A stretch of 8,844 nucleotides of DNA from CASQEL01 sp036655975 (GCA_036655975.1 JAVVPD010000083.1:1-8844); one strand, 5' to 3'. Positions 1-6,444 are shown, counted from the stretch's first letter. Notes: generated by a model from the sequence alone, not told the origin. Numbers and translations: made by a program.

Positions 1-126
1 AATGCCTTGTGGGCCAACCTTGATCCGGGCCAGGTCGATGGCTGGGATGGTGGTTTGCCACGCCATGCCCTGGATGGAATCTCCGCCGGTGGTGCGGCCG
101 ATGTCACTACCACGGCGCTGGATTTC
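1..126 (-). other. Possible fragment of an unrelated minus-strand coding region
   Basis: The stretch before the start of atpG homology reads on the minus strand, in register with the forward codons, as an uninterrupted peptide containing RRGSDIGRTTGGDSIQG and then MAWQTTIPAIDLARIKVGP. It looks more protein-like than the forward translation, which is Gly/Asp-rich without recognisable features. Third-position G/C is 30 of 42 codons in this frame against 26 of 42 in the forward frame, so codon support is weak. I do not recognise the family. If real, it is a gene fragment running off the left edge and fused to atpG at about 121-127. It could equally be non-coding sequence. Confidence 0.28.
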
Positions 127-966
127 ACCAAGCAGATCACCAAGGCCATGAACATGGTGGCCTCGGCAAAAGTGCGTGGCGCACAAAGCCGCATTGAGCG
201 TTTCCGCCCCTATGCGTCCAAGTTTCAGCAAATGCTGAGTGACTTGTCCGCCAAGGTGGAAGGCAACGCCCATCCGCTGCTCGCAACGCACGAAGAACGC
301 AAGGTCTGCGTGATCATTCTTGCCACCTCCGACCGTGGACTCTGCGGCAGTTTCAACGGCAACCTGATCTCCGCCGCCTATCGCCTCGCCCGTGAAAAAA
401 AGGGCGAGGGCATGCAGGTGAAATTCATCTGTGTAGGCAAAAAAGGTCGAGATTCCGTTGCTAAAAGTGAGTACGAAACCCTTATGGCGTTTGGCGACAG
501 GATGGGAACCTTGGACTACTCCCTGGCAAACAGTGTTGGCCTTGAAGTTATCCACGGCTACGAAAGCCTGATCATGGACGAAGTGCACCTTGTGTATGGT
601 GAATTCAAATCCCTTGGTCGGCAAGTTCCTGTATGTCAGCCCCTGCTTCCCCTTGAGCCTCCCACGGTCAAGGAAGGAGAAGAGGCTGCCGCCGAAACGG
701 TCGGGTCTGAATATGTATACGAACCGCAGGAAGAAGCTTTGCTTGCGGAAATCTTGCCCCGCTATGTTAAGGTGCAGATTTACCGTGGGCTCTTAGACAC
801 CTCGTGCAGTGAACACGCGGCTCGCATGACCGCCATGGACAATGCGACCCGTAACTGTGACGACATGGCGAAGATGCTTACCCTCCTGTATAACAAGACC
901 CGGCAGGCCGCCATTACCAGCGACCTCATGGACATTGTCGGTGGCGCAGAAGCGCTGAATGGCTAA
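1..966 (+). CDS. atpG: F1F0 ATP synthase gamma subunit, 5' end abnormal
   Basis: This is the central rotor stalk subunit of F1, which turns inside the alpha3beta3 ring and couples proton flow to ATP synthesis at the cytoplasmic membrane. The frame is open from the left edge; the first possible start is TTG at 7, giving 319 residues. Numbering from there, family hallmarks are QITKAMNMVASAK (43-55), TSDRGLCGSFNGN (107-119) and the conserved C-terminal helix with SEHAARMTAMDNAT and the ending IVGGAEAL (268-317). The stop TAA is at 964-966, 12 bp before atpD. The oddity is the start. Gamma subunits normally have about 15 conserved residues (SLKDV...KKT-like) before KQITKAM, but here residues 1-40 show no resemblance, and homology begins at codon 41 (about 127). 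The TTG has no visible ribosome-binding site. An internal ATG at 148 would drop part of the N-terminal helix. The gene is therefore 5'-truncated, rearranged or misassembled. Identity is certain; an intact start is not. Confidence 0.93.
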   Translation, partial: NALWANLDPGQVDGWDGGLPRHALDGISAGGAADVTTTALDFTKQITKAMNMVASAKVRGAQSRIERFRPYASKFQQMLSDLSAKVEGNAHPLLATHEERKVCVIILATSDRGLCGSFNGNLISAAYRLAREKKGEGMQVKFICVGKKGRDSVAKSEYETLMAFGDRMGTLDYSLANSVGLEVIHGYESLIMDEVHLVYGEFKSLGRQVPVCQPLLPLEPPTVKEGEEAAAETVGSEYVYEPQEEALLAEILPRYVKVQIYRGLLDTSCSEHAARMTAMDNATRNCDDMAKMLTLLYNKTRQAAITSDLMDIVGGAEALNG

Positions 967-978
967 CAAGGGAGCGAA

Positions 979-2397
979 ATGAAAATGAGTGCAAATATCG
1001 GCAAAATAGTTCAGGTCATCGGCGCTGTCGTTGACGTGGAGTTCCCCGGTGGTACGCTGCCGAACATTCTCAATGCTCTTGAGATTGTGAACCCCAACAA
1101 CGTAGACGCCCCCCACCTTGTATGTGAAGTGGCGCAGCACCTTGGTGACAACGTGGTCCGCACCATTGCCATGGACGCCACCGAAGGTCTGGTGCGCGGC
1201 ATGGAGGCCAAGGACACCGGCGCCCCCATTATGGTGCCCGTAGGCCAAGGCGCTGTGGGCCGCATTCTGAACGTTATCGGTCGCCCTGTGGACGAACTGG
1301 GGCCTGTGGTTGTGGAAAAGTACTATCCTATCCACCGCCCTGCCCCCTCGTTCACCGACCAAAATACCAAGGTAGAATTGCTCGAAACCGGCATCAAAGT
1401 AGTGGATCTGCTTATCCCCTTCCCCAAGGGCGGTAAAATGGGCCTCTTCGGTGGCGCGGGCGTGGGCAAGACCGTTATTCTGATGGAAATGATTAACAAC
1501 ATCGCCAAACAGCACGGGGGTAGCTCTGTGTTCGCCGGCGTGGGTGAACGCACCCGTGAAGGTAACGACTTGTACCATGAACTTAAAGATGCGGGCGTTC
1601 TGGAACGCGCCATCCTTGTCTATGGTCAGATGAACGAACCCCCAGGAGCCCGTGCCCGCGTGGCCCTGACCGCTCTTGCCTGCGCGGAATACTTCCGTGA
1701 CGAAGAAAATCAGGACGTGCTCCTGTTCGTGGACAACATCTTCCGCTTTACCCAAGCCGGTTCTGAAGTGTCCGCACTGCTCGGGCGTATGCCTTCGGCG
1801 GTGGGCTATCAACCGACCCTCGGCACCGACCTCGGCGGCCTGCAGGAACGCATCACCTCCACCAACAAAGGCTCGATCACTTCGGTGCAGGCTGTTTATG
1901 TGCCCGCTGACGACTTGACCGACCCCGCGCCCGCTACCACCTTCTCGCACTTGGACGGCACGCTTGTGCTGTCCCGCCAGATTGCGGAATTGGGCATCTA
2001 CCCAGCGGTGGATCCCCTTGACTCCACCTCACGCATCCTTGACCCCCACGTTGTGGGTGTTGAGCACTATGCCGTGGCCCGTCAAGTACAGATGATCCTA
2101 CAAAAGTACAAAGACTTGCAAGACATCATCGCTATCTTGGGTATGGACGAACTGTCAGACGAAGACAAGATTATTGTGGGCCGCGCCCGCCGTATTCAAC
2201 GCTTCCTCTCCCAGCCCTTCCATGTGGCAGAAACCTTCACCGGGACTCCCGGCCAATACGTGAAGCTCGAAGACACCATCAAAGCCTTCCGTGGCATTTT
2301 GAATGGTGATTATGACCACTTGGCAGAAGGCGACTTCTACATGCTGGGTGGCATTGACCAGGCTGTGGAGAAGTACAATAAGCGCACCGCGCAATAA
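979..2397 (+). CDS. atpD: F1F0 ATP synthase beta subunit (catalytic)
   Basis: This is the catalytic F1 subunit, which synthesises ATP from ADP and phosphate at the alpha/beta interfaces. The 472-residue length is normal for the family. The N-terminal beta-barrel is followed by Walker A GGAGVGKT (158-165), the catalytic-glutamate motif GERTREGND (189-197), Walker B LLFVDN (248-253), the adenine-pocket region around YPAVDPLDSTSR (341-352) and the DELSDEDK motif (390-397) that contacts gamma. All key residues are present. There are two in-frame starts: ATG 979 lies only 4 nt after the AAGGGAG ribosome-binding site (968-974), whereas ATG 985 lies 10 nt after it and matches the usual MSANIGKIV beginning of relatives. 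The true start may therefore be 985, giving 470 residues. It sits 12 bp after atpG and 11 bp before atpC, so it is co-transcribed with both. Confidence 0.98.
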   Translation: MKMSANIGKIVQVIGAVVDVEFPGGTLPNILNALEIVNPNNVDAPHLVCEVAQHLGDNVVRTIAMDATEGLVRGMEAKDTGAPIMVPVGQGAVGRILNVIGRPVDELGPVVVEKYYPIHRPAPSFTDQNTKVELLETGIKVVDLLIPFPKGGKMGLFGGAGVGKTVILMEMINNIAKQHGGSSVFAGVGERTREGNDLYHELKDAGVLERAILVYGQMNEPPGARARVALTALACAEYFRDEENQDVLLFVDNIFRFTQAGSEVSALLGRMPSAVGYQPTLGTDLGGLQERITSTNKGSITSVQAVYVPADDLTDPAPATTFSHLDGTLVLSRQIAELGIYPAVDPLDSTSRILDPHVVGVEHYAVARQVQMILQKYKDLQDIIAILGMDELSDEDKIIVGRARRIQRFLSQPFHVAETFTGTPGQYVKLEDTIKAFRGILNGDYDHLAEGDFYMLGGIDQAVEKYNKRTAQ

Positions 2398-2408
2398 GGA
2401 GCAGGCCT

Positions 2409-2813
2409 ATGAGTTCTTCGCTCCAATTGGAAGTAGTAACACCTGACAAGCAGGTTGTGGACGCCACCGTCGAATACGTGAGCTGCCCTGGGGTGGAAGG
2501 CGAATTCGGCGTGTTGAAAGACCACGTATCCCTCTTGTCCGCGCTTAAAGTGGGCGCATTGCGCTATTTTGCCAGTGATAAAAATAATTACGTGTTCATT
2601 TCCGGCGGTTTTGCCGATGTGAACGCGAATAAAGTTACCGTATTGGCAGAATCGGCGGAACGCGCGGTTGATATAGATGAATCCCGGGCCATGGCGGCCA
2701 AGGCTCGGGCTGAAAAACGCCTCCAAGGCCAAATAGAAAGTATTGATGTCGTTCGTGCCGAAGCGGCTCTGCAAAGAGCGGTAGTACGCATCCAACTGGC
2801 AGCCTTCAAATAA
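2409..2813 (+). CDS. atpC: F1F0 ATP synthase epsilon subunit
   Basis: This small F1 stalk subunit binds gamma and the c-ring and can inhibit ATP hydrolysis through its C-terminal helices. At 134 residues it has normal length. The N-terminal beta-sandwich contains CPGVEGEFGVLKDHVSLLSAL (about 26-46) and SGGFADVNANKVTVLAE (about 65-81), both typical of the family. The last 45 or so residues are charged and Ala-rich (MAAKARAEKRLQGQIES), consistent with the helical hairpin. The ribosome-binding site AAGGAG (2396-2401) overlaps the atpD stop codon and is 7 nt from the ATG, which indicates tight coupling with atpD. It is the last gene of the ATP synthase operon and is followed immediately by a strong terminator. 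Confidence 0.97.
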   Translation: MSSSLQLEVVTPDKQVVDATVEYVSCPGVEGEFGVLKDHVSLLSALKVGALRYFASDKNNYVFISGGFADVNANKVTVLAESAERAVDIDESRAMAAKARAEKRLQGQIESIDVVRAEAALQRAVVRIQLAAFK

Positions 2814-2852
2814 AAACCTGTGGGGGAAGGGCAGCCTTCTCCCACAGGTTTT
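2813..2852 (+). terminator. Rho-independent terminator of the ATP synthase operon
   Basis: AAAACCTGTGGG (2813-2824) pairs perfectly with CCCACAGGTTTT (2841-2852). The stem continues inward with GGAAGG/CCTTCT (one G-T pair), giving about 18 bp closed by a 4-nt GCAG loop. The T-run at 2849-2852 forms the U-tract on the plus strand. A-residues at 2812-2816 provide a T-run on the other strand, so it may work in both directions. It begins at the last base of the atpC stop codon. Confidence 0.92.
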
Positions 2853-2865
2853 ATTGCGGCATAAA

Positions 2866-2901
2866 AAAGGCCTGCCCCGAAAGGTATCGGGGCAGGCCTT
2901 T
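2866..2901 (-). terminator. Second hairpin terminator, best oriented for the minus-strand cysK-amidohydrolase unit
   Basis: AAAGGCCTGCCCCGA (2866-2880) pairs perfectly with TCGGGGCAGGCCTTT (2887-2901), a 15-bp stem with a 6-nt AAGGTA loop. On the minus strand the stem is followed by a run of six T (complement of 2863-2868), whereas on the plus strand the U-tract is only three bases. It therefore most likely terminates transcription arriving from the amidohydrolase gene, and may back up the upstream terminator on the plus strand. Confidence 0.85.
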
Positions 2902-2925
2902 GCCTTTATCCACGCGCTCTTCCCG

Positions 2926-3065
2926 CTAAAGCATTAGAGCATTTTGCTATTGAAAATAGGTAAATGCTCTGGCGACGAGAAGCGTCGCCCGCCCCTTAGG
3001 CGTAGGCGAAATTTACTTTCGCCGTAAAGCGCCGGAGGGAGCGTCTGGAATCAAAAATGCTTTAG
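2926..3065. repeat. 140-bp composite palindromic element with terminal inverted repeats (MITE/REP-like)
   Basis: Perfect 10-bp terminal inverted repeats, CTAAAGCATT (2926-2935) and AATGCTTTAG (3056-3065), enclose three further hairpins. H1 has AGAGCATTT (2936-2944) pairing with AAATGCTCT (2962-2970), plus an inner CTATT/AATAG stem. H2 has GGCGACG (2971-2977) pairing with CGTCGCC (2983-2989). H3 has GGCGAAA (3005-3011) pairing with TTTCGCC (3017-3023), with GGCG/CGCC (2999-3002/3030-3033) outside it. There is no coding potential. A TA dinucleotide sits symmetrically one base inside each end (2927-2928 and 3063-3064), as would fit an IS630-type target duplication; that is only a suggestion. The element ends 4 bp from the amidohydrolase stop codon. 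Whether it is repeated elsewhere in the genome cannot be seen here. Confidence 0.7.
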
Positions 3066-3069
3066 TGCG

Positions 3070-3864
3070 CTATGTCTCCATGCCGAGCAAGCCTTGGGCA
3101 TTCGACATAATTTCTTCCAGCTCTGCGTCAGAAAATTTCGTCATGGCTTGCAGGCGATACAATTCTTCACTGGGATCATACAAAGGATAATCACTGCCGA
3201 ACAAAATTCGTTCGCGGGGGTGCTTGTCCAGCAATTGCTGCATCAATCCTTGTTCAATAAAAGATGTTGTGCTGGAGGTATCAAGCCACACATCACGCCC
3301 GGCCAGTGCTTTGAGCGCATGCGTCCATTGTTGATAGCCCCCCATATGCGCGGCAATCAGGCGCAAACGCGGAAAAGCGTCCAACAATGCGGCGGCCTTA
3401 TAGGGGCAGGAAGGATTCTGCTCCGGCGGCAGATAGTCGCCAATGTGGATCTCAAACACAAAATCGTCTTGCGCCTGCTCAAACATGGGGAGCAAACGCG
3501 GATCGTTCAGCCAAAAACCCTGAAAATCAGGATGTAATTTAATGCCTTTAATACCTGCGGCCTTGAGACTGTGCAATTGCTTTTCCCATTCCGTAAAGGC
3601 GGGATGCAGCGTACCAAAAGCAATAATTTCTGGATGCTCCTGTTGCAGCATAATGGCATAATTATTGGCGGGAATCACCTGTGCGGCCTGCGTTGCCGCG
3701 CACAAAACCACGCAATGATCGATGCCCGCTTTTTTTTCACGGGCCAGCAGATCGTTGACCGTTCCGTCGCCCGCGCACGACACGGCATAATAATTATTCA
3801 GATGTTCCACCGCCTTATGTGCAATCTTAGGATGAAAGGCGTGGGTATGAATGTCAATGAACAT
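3070..3864 (-). CDS. Amidohydrolase-2-type metal-dependent hydrolase (TIM barrel)
   Basis: This is a 264-residue cytoplasmic protein of the amidohydrolase superfamily, closest in pattern to the Amidohydro_2 (PF04909) group of hydrolases and decarboxylases. Visible metal-site elements, in barrel order, are DIHTH (H6 and H8, strand 1), GIKLHPDFQ (108-115), the His of FEIHIGD (H140), the His of IAAHMGG (H173) and the Asp of LFGSDYP (D225). No signal peptide or membrane segment is seen. The substrate cannot be read from the sequence. The start ATG is 8 bp downstream of the cysK stop, and a GAGG (complement of 3878-3881) lies 13 nt upstream, inside the end of cysK. Translation is therefore probably coupled to cysK. 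Co-transcription with cysK suggests, but does not prove, a link to sulfur or amino-acid metabolism. Confidence 0.88.
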   Translation of the reverse strand: MFIDIHTHAFHPKIAHKAVEHLNNYYAVSCAGDGTVNDLLAREKKAGIDHCVVLCAATQAAQVIPANNYAIMLQQEHPEIIAFGTLHPAFTEWEKQLHSLKAAGIKGIKLHPDFQGFWLNDPRLLPMFEQAQDDFVFEIHIGDYLPPEQNPSCPYKAAALLDAFPRLRLIAAHMGGYQQWTHALKALAGRDVWLDTSSTTSFIEQGLMQQLLDKHPRERILFGSDYPLYDPSEELYRLQAMTKFSDAELEEIMSNAQGLLGMET

Positions 3865-3872
3865 GCGTATCG

Positions 3873-4793
3873 CTAGGCCTCAGCAAACAGCGGCGTTGAC
3901 AGGTATCTTTCTCCCGTGTCGCAAATAAAAGTCACAATACGCTTGCCCGCCATACGCGGCTCACGGGCCACTTGCAGGGCAGCCCACACATTGGCCCCCG
4001 AACTGATGCCGCCATTAATGCCTTCTGCGGCCATAAGGCTGCGCGCGGTGGCAAAAGCGTCATCGCCGGACACGGTGATGATACGGTCTAGCAGGGCGCG
4101 GTCCAACACTTCGGGCACAAAATTAGCCCCAATCCCCTGAATAGGATGCGGGCCGGCCTTGCCCTGTGACAATAGGGGAGAAGCCGCAGGCTCCACAGCG
4201 ATAATCTCAATACCGGGGACATGTTCCTTCAAAAAACGCCCGGCCCCCGTAATCGTTCCCCCAGTACCCACACCCGCCACCAGCGCGGCAATATTGGCAC
4301 CGGTTTCCGCAAAAATTTCTGGCCCCGTGCTCATATAATGGGCGTCAACCACATCTGGATTGGTAAACTGCCCCAGAATAACCGCCCCTGCAGTGTGGGC
4401 CTGTATTCTTTCCGCTTCGGCTACGGCTCCAGCCATGCCTTGCGCGGCGGGAGTCAGCACCAAGGTAGCGCCAAAACCGGCCAACAGCTTGCGGCGCTCA
4501 AGGCTCATACTTTCGGGCATGGTCAAAATACATTTCAGGCCTTTAGCCCTCGCCACTATAGCAAGACCGATGCCGGTATTACCGCTGGTGGGTTCCACCA
4601 AGGTGCCCCCTGGGGTCACCGTACCACGTTCAAGGGCACGTTCCACCATATATAAGGCAATGCGATCCTTAATGGAACTCCCCGCAGAGCGGCACTCTAA
4701 CTTGACACAGATTTCCGCACAGTCCCCCACATGCTGCCAGCGTAGGCGCAATAAAGGCGTATTGCCGATACCATTCAGTATAGATGTATACAT
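3873..4793 (-). CDS. cysK: Cysteine synthase (O-acetylserine sulfhydrylase), PLP-dependent
   Basis: It condenses O-acetyl-L-serine with sulfide to give L-cysteine, the final step of cysteine synthesis, in the cytoplasm. At 306 residues it has the usual length for fold-type II PLP enzymes of this family. Visible sites are GIGNTPLLRL (8-17), the PLP-lysine in SIKDRIA (K42), the substrate-binding loop PTSGNTG (68-74), the phosphate-binding GTGGT (176-180), GGISSGA (261-267, with the Ser facing the pyridine nitrogen) and the C-terminal CDTGERYLST (291-300). One difference stands out: the segment before the lysine reads LECRSAGSSIKDR, where most relatives have an FNPxxSVKDR-like sequence. The start has a good ribosome-binding site, GAGGTG (complement of 4801-4806), 7 nt upstream of the ATG. 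It is the first gene of a unit with the downstream amidohydrolase and is divergent from gdhA. CysM or a cystathionine beta-synthase-like role is less likely. Confidence 0.95.
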   Translation of the reverse strand: MYTSILNGIGNTPLLRLRWQHVGDCAEICVKLECRSAGSSIKDRIALYMVERALERGTVTPGGTLVEPTSGNTGIGLAIVARAKGLKCILTMPESMSLERRKLLAGFGATLVLTPAAQGMAGAVAEAERIQAHTAGAVILGQFTNPDVVDAHYMSTGPEIFAETGANIAALVAGVGTGGTITGAGRFLKEHVPGIEIIAVEPAASPLLSQGKAGPHPIQGIGANFVPEVLDRALLDRIITVSGDDAFATARSLMAAEGINGGISSGANVWAALQVAREPRMAGKRIVTFICDTGERYLSTPLFAEA

Positions 4794-5061
4794 ATTTTTT
4801 CACCTCACCAAGCACTGTACCTCAAGTGCGATAAAAGTAAAATCCCCGCACGACAGGGGACAAAATTTACAATTTTGTAAAAAATAAAATTTGCAGTTGC
4901 AATTTTATAATCATGTTGTATATGTCTGCCAGACAGGCAAATTTACAAGCTAAAATGCTTTTCAGTAGCGCGTTAATGCCGTACAAAATTACTGACAAAA
5001 AAATATTTTGTGCGCGTTTTCAGAAATATACAATTTTGTAAAATTTTAAGGAGCCACGTGG
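4794..5061. promoter_or_regulatory. Divergent cysK/gdhA control region with repeated AT-rich pseudo-palindromes
   Basis: This 268-bp region holds both promoters. Five operator-like inverted repeats share related half-sites. ACAAAATT-TAC-AATTTTGT spans 4860-4878 (perfect arms). AAATTTGCA-GT-TGCAATTTT lies around 4888-4906 (one mismatch). TACAAAATT lies at 4982-4990. ACAAAA-N5-TTTTGT spans 4995-5011. TACAATTTTGTA spans 5029-5040, an exact copy of the 12-mer at 4868-4879; both copies continue with AAA. A separate small palindrome, TGTCT-GCC-AGACA, lies at 4923-4935. I cannot assign a regulator or confident -35/-10 boxes. The pattern fits a dimeric repressor or activator with several sites serving both genes. 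Confidence 0.55.
4843..4860 (-). promoter_or_regulatory. Small hairpin in the cysK leader
   Basis: On the minus strand TCCCC (complement of 4856-4860) and GGGGA (complement of 4843-4847) can form a 5-bp stem with an 8-nt loop. It is followed by ATTTTACTTTT, a broken T-rich tract, about 50 nt before the cysK ATG. It resembles a weak attenuator or a transcript-end structure. The stem is short, so the call is tentative. Confidence 0.3.
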
Positions 5062-6417
5062 ATGACATCCTACACTCAAAAAGTCCTGCGTAAAGTTAAA
5101 AAGTCCAACCCCAATCAACCCGAATTTTTTCAGGCCGTCGAGGAAGTCTTGCACTCCTTAACGCCCATATTTGAGGTGTACCCAGAATATCAAAAAAGTG
5201 GTATTCTGGAACGTATCGTGGAGCCCGAACGCCAAATCCTCTTCCGCGTAGCGTGGACGGACGATAAAAATCGGGTGCAGGTCAACACCGGCTATCGTCT
5301 GCAATTCAACTCGGCACTGGGGCCGTACAAGGGCGGCCTGCGTTTTCACCCCAGTGTGAACTTGAGCATTCTAAAATTTTTGGGTTTTGAGCAGGTGTTC
5401 AAAAACAGCCTCACGGGTCTCACCCTTGGCGGAGCCAAAGGGGGGAGCAATTTTGACCCCAAGGGCAAGTCTGACGGCGAAGTGATGCGTTTTTGCCAAG
5501 CATTTATGACCGAACTCGCCCGCCACATTGGCCCCACCTGTGACGTGCCCGCTGGGGATATTGGCGTGGGCGGTCGTGAAATCGGCTATATGTACGGGCA
5601 ATACCGCCGCCTCACCAGCCAGTTTGACGGCGTGCTCACCGGAAAAAACCCCTTGTGGGGCGGTTCGCTGGCCCGCACCGAAGCCACCGGCTACGGCAAC
5701 GTCTATTTTGCTCAAAATATGCTTAAGGCCCGCCAGAAAGATCTGGCAGGTTGCACCTGCGCGGTGTCCGGATCGGGCAATGTGGCGATCTACACCATTG
5801 AAAAATTACAGCAAAACGGCGCCACTGTGGTAACAGCCAGCGATTCGCGCGGCACCATTCACTACGCCAAGGGCATTGATGTTGCCGTGCTCAAGCAAGT
5901 TAAGGAAGTGGAACGCGCCTCCCTGACCCGCTACGCAGAACTTTGCCCCGATGCGAAATACATTCCGCTGAAAGATTACGCCAAAAACACGCATCCCGTG
6001 TGGCATGTTCCCTGTCAGTTGGCCTTCCCCTCAGCCACGCAGAATGAAGTCAGCGCAGAAGACGCCGCCGCATTGGTGAAAAACGGCTGCATTCTGGTGA
6101 GCGAAGGCGCAAACATGCCCAGCACCCCCGCCGCTGTGGAGATTTTTCAAACTGCCGGCCTTGCCTTCGGCCCCGCCAAGTGCGCCAATGCGGGCGGCGT
6201 AGCCACCAGTCAACTCGAAATGGCGCAGAACGCGAGCATGCACAAATGGACTTTCAACGAAGTAGACAGCAAGCTCAAAACAATTATGGGAAATATCTTT
6301 ACCGCTGCCCACCAAACAGCCATTGAATTTGGTACGCCCGGCAATTATGTGGCGGGTGGCAATATCGCTGCGTTCCGTAAGGTTGCGGACGCCATGCTCG
6401 CCCAAGGTATCATGTAA
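5062..6417 (+). CDS. gdhA: NADP-type glutamate dehydrogenase (hexameric class)
   Basis: It catalyses reductive amination of 2-oxoglutarate with ammonium to glutamate, assimilating ammonium in the cytoplasm. The 451-residue length matches the small hexameric bacterial class. The substrate domain shows GPYKGGLRFHP (87-97, with K90), K114 in FEQVFKNSL, the catalytic-lysine segment GGAKGGSNFDPKGKSD (123-138, K126) and PAGDIGVGGREIGYM (163-177, D166). The dinucleotide domain has VSGSGNVA (235-242) and then ASDSRGTI (259-266). The sequence resembles E. coli GdhA, so NADPH is the likely coenzyme, but this is inferred. GAKCANAGGV-type conservation is kept near the C-terminus (PAKCANAGGVATSQLEM, 371-387). 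The start is supported by AAGGAG (5048-5053), 8 nt before the ATG; the spacer CCACGTGG is itself a perfect 8-nt palindrome. It is a single gene, divergent from cysK and followed by a terminator hairpin. Confidence 0.97.
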   Translation: MTSYTQKVLRKVKKSNPNQPEFFQAVEEVLHSLTPIFEVYPEYQKSGILERIVEPERQILFRVAWTDDKNRVQVNTGYRLQFNSALGPYKGGLRFHPSVNLSILKFLGFEQVFKNSLTGLTLGGAKGGSNFDPKGKSDGEVMRFCQAFMTELARHIGPTCDVPAGDIGVGGREIGYMYGQYRRLTSQFDGVLTGKNPLWGGSLARTEATGYGNVYFAQNMLKARQKDLAGCTCAVSGSGNVAIYTIEKLQQNGATVVTASDSRGTIHYAKGIDVAVLKQVKEVERASLTRYAELCPDAKYIPLKDYAKNTHPVWHVPCQLAFPSATQNEVSAEDAAALVKNGCILVSEGANMPSTPAAVEIFQTAGLAFGPAKCANAGGVATSQLEMAQNASMHKWTFNEVDSKLKTIMGNIFTAAHQTAIEFGTPGNYVAGGNIAAFRKVADAMLAQGIM

Positions 6418-6444
6418 TTCTCACAGCATCATCACCCACATTGT

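Noticed and set aside
793..1950. Long open frame of 385 codons on the minus strand opposite atpG/atpD
   Set aside because: It lies fully antisense to strongly conserved atpG and atpD coding sequence, is His/Gly-rich with no recognisable domain, and is best explained by codon bias of atpD.
2337..2845. Minus-strand open frames opposite atpC
   Set aside because: They run through the atpC sequence and the terminator hairpin and show no family features.
3094..3537. Plus-strand open frame opposite the amidohydrolase
   Set aside because: Antisense to a well-supported enzyme, with no ribosome-binding site or recognisable motif.
5054..5061. CCACGTGG palindrome directly before the gdhA start as an operator
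   Set aside because: An isolated 8-nt palindrome between ribosome-binding site and start codon is easily coincidental, with no second copy in the region.
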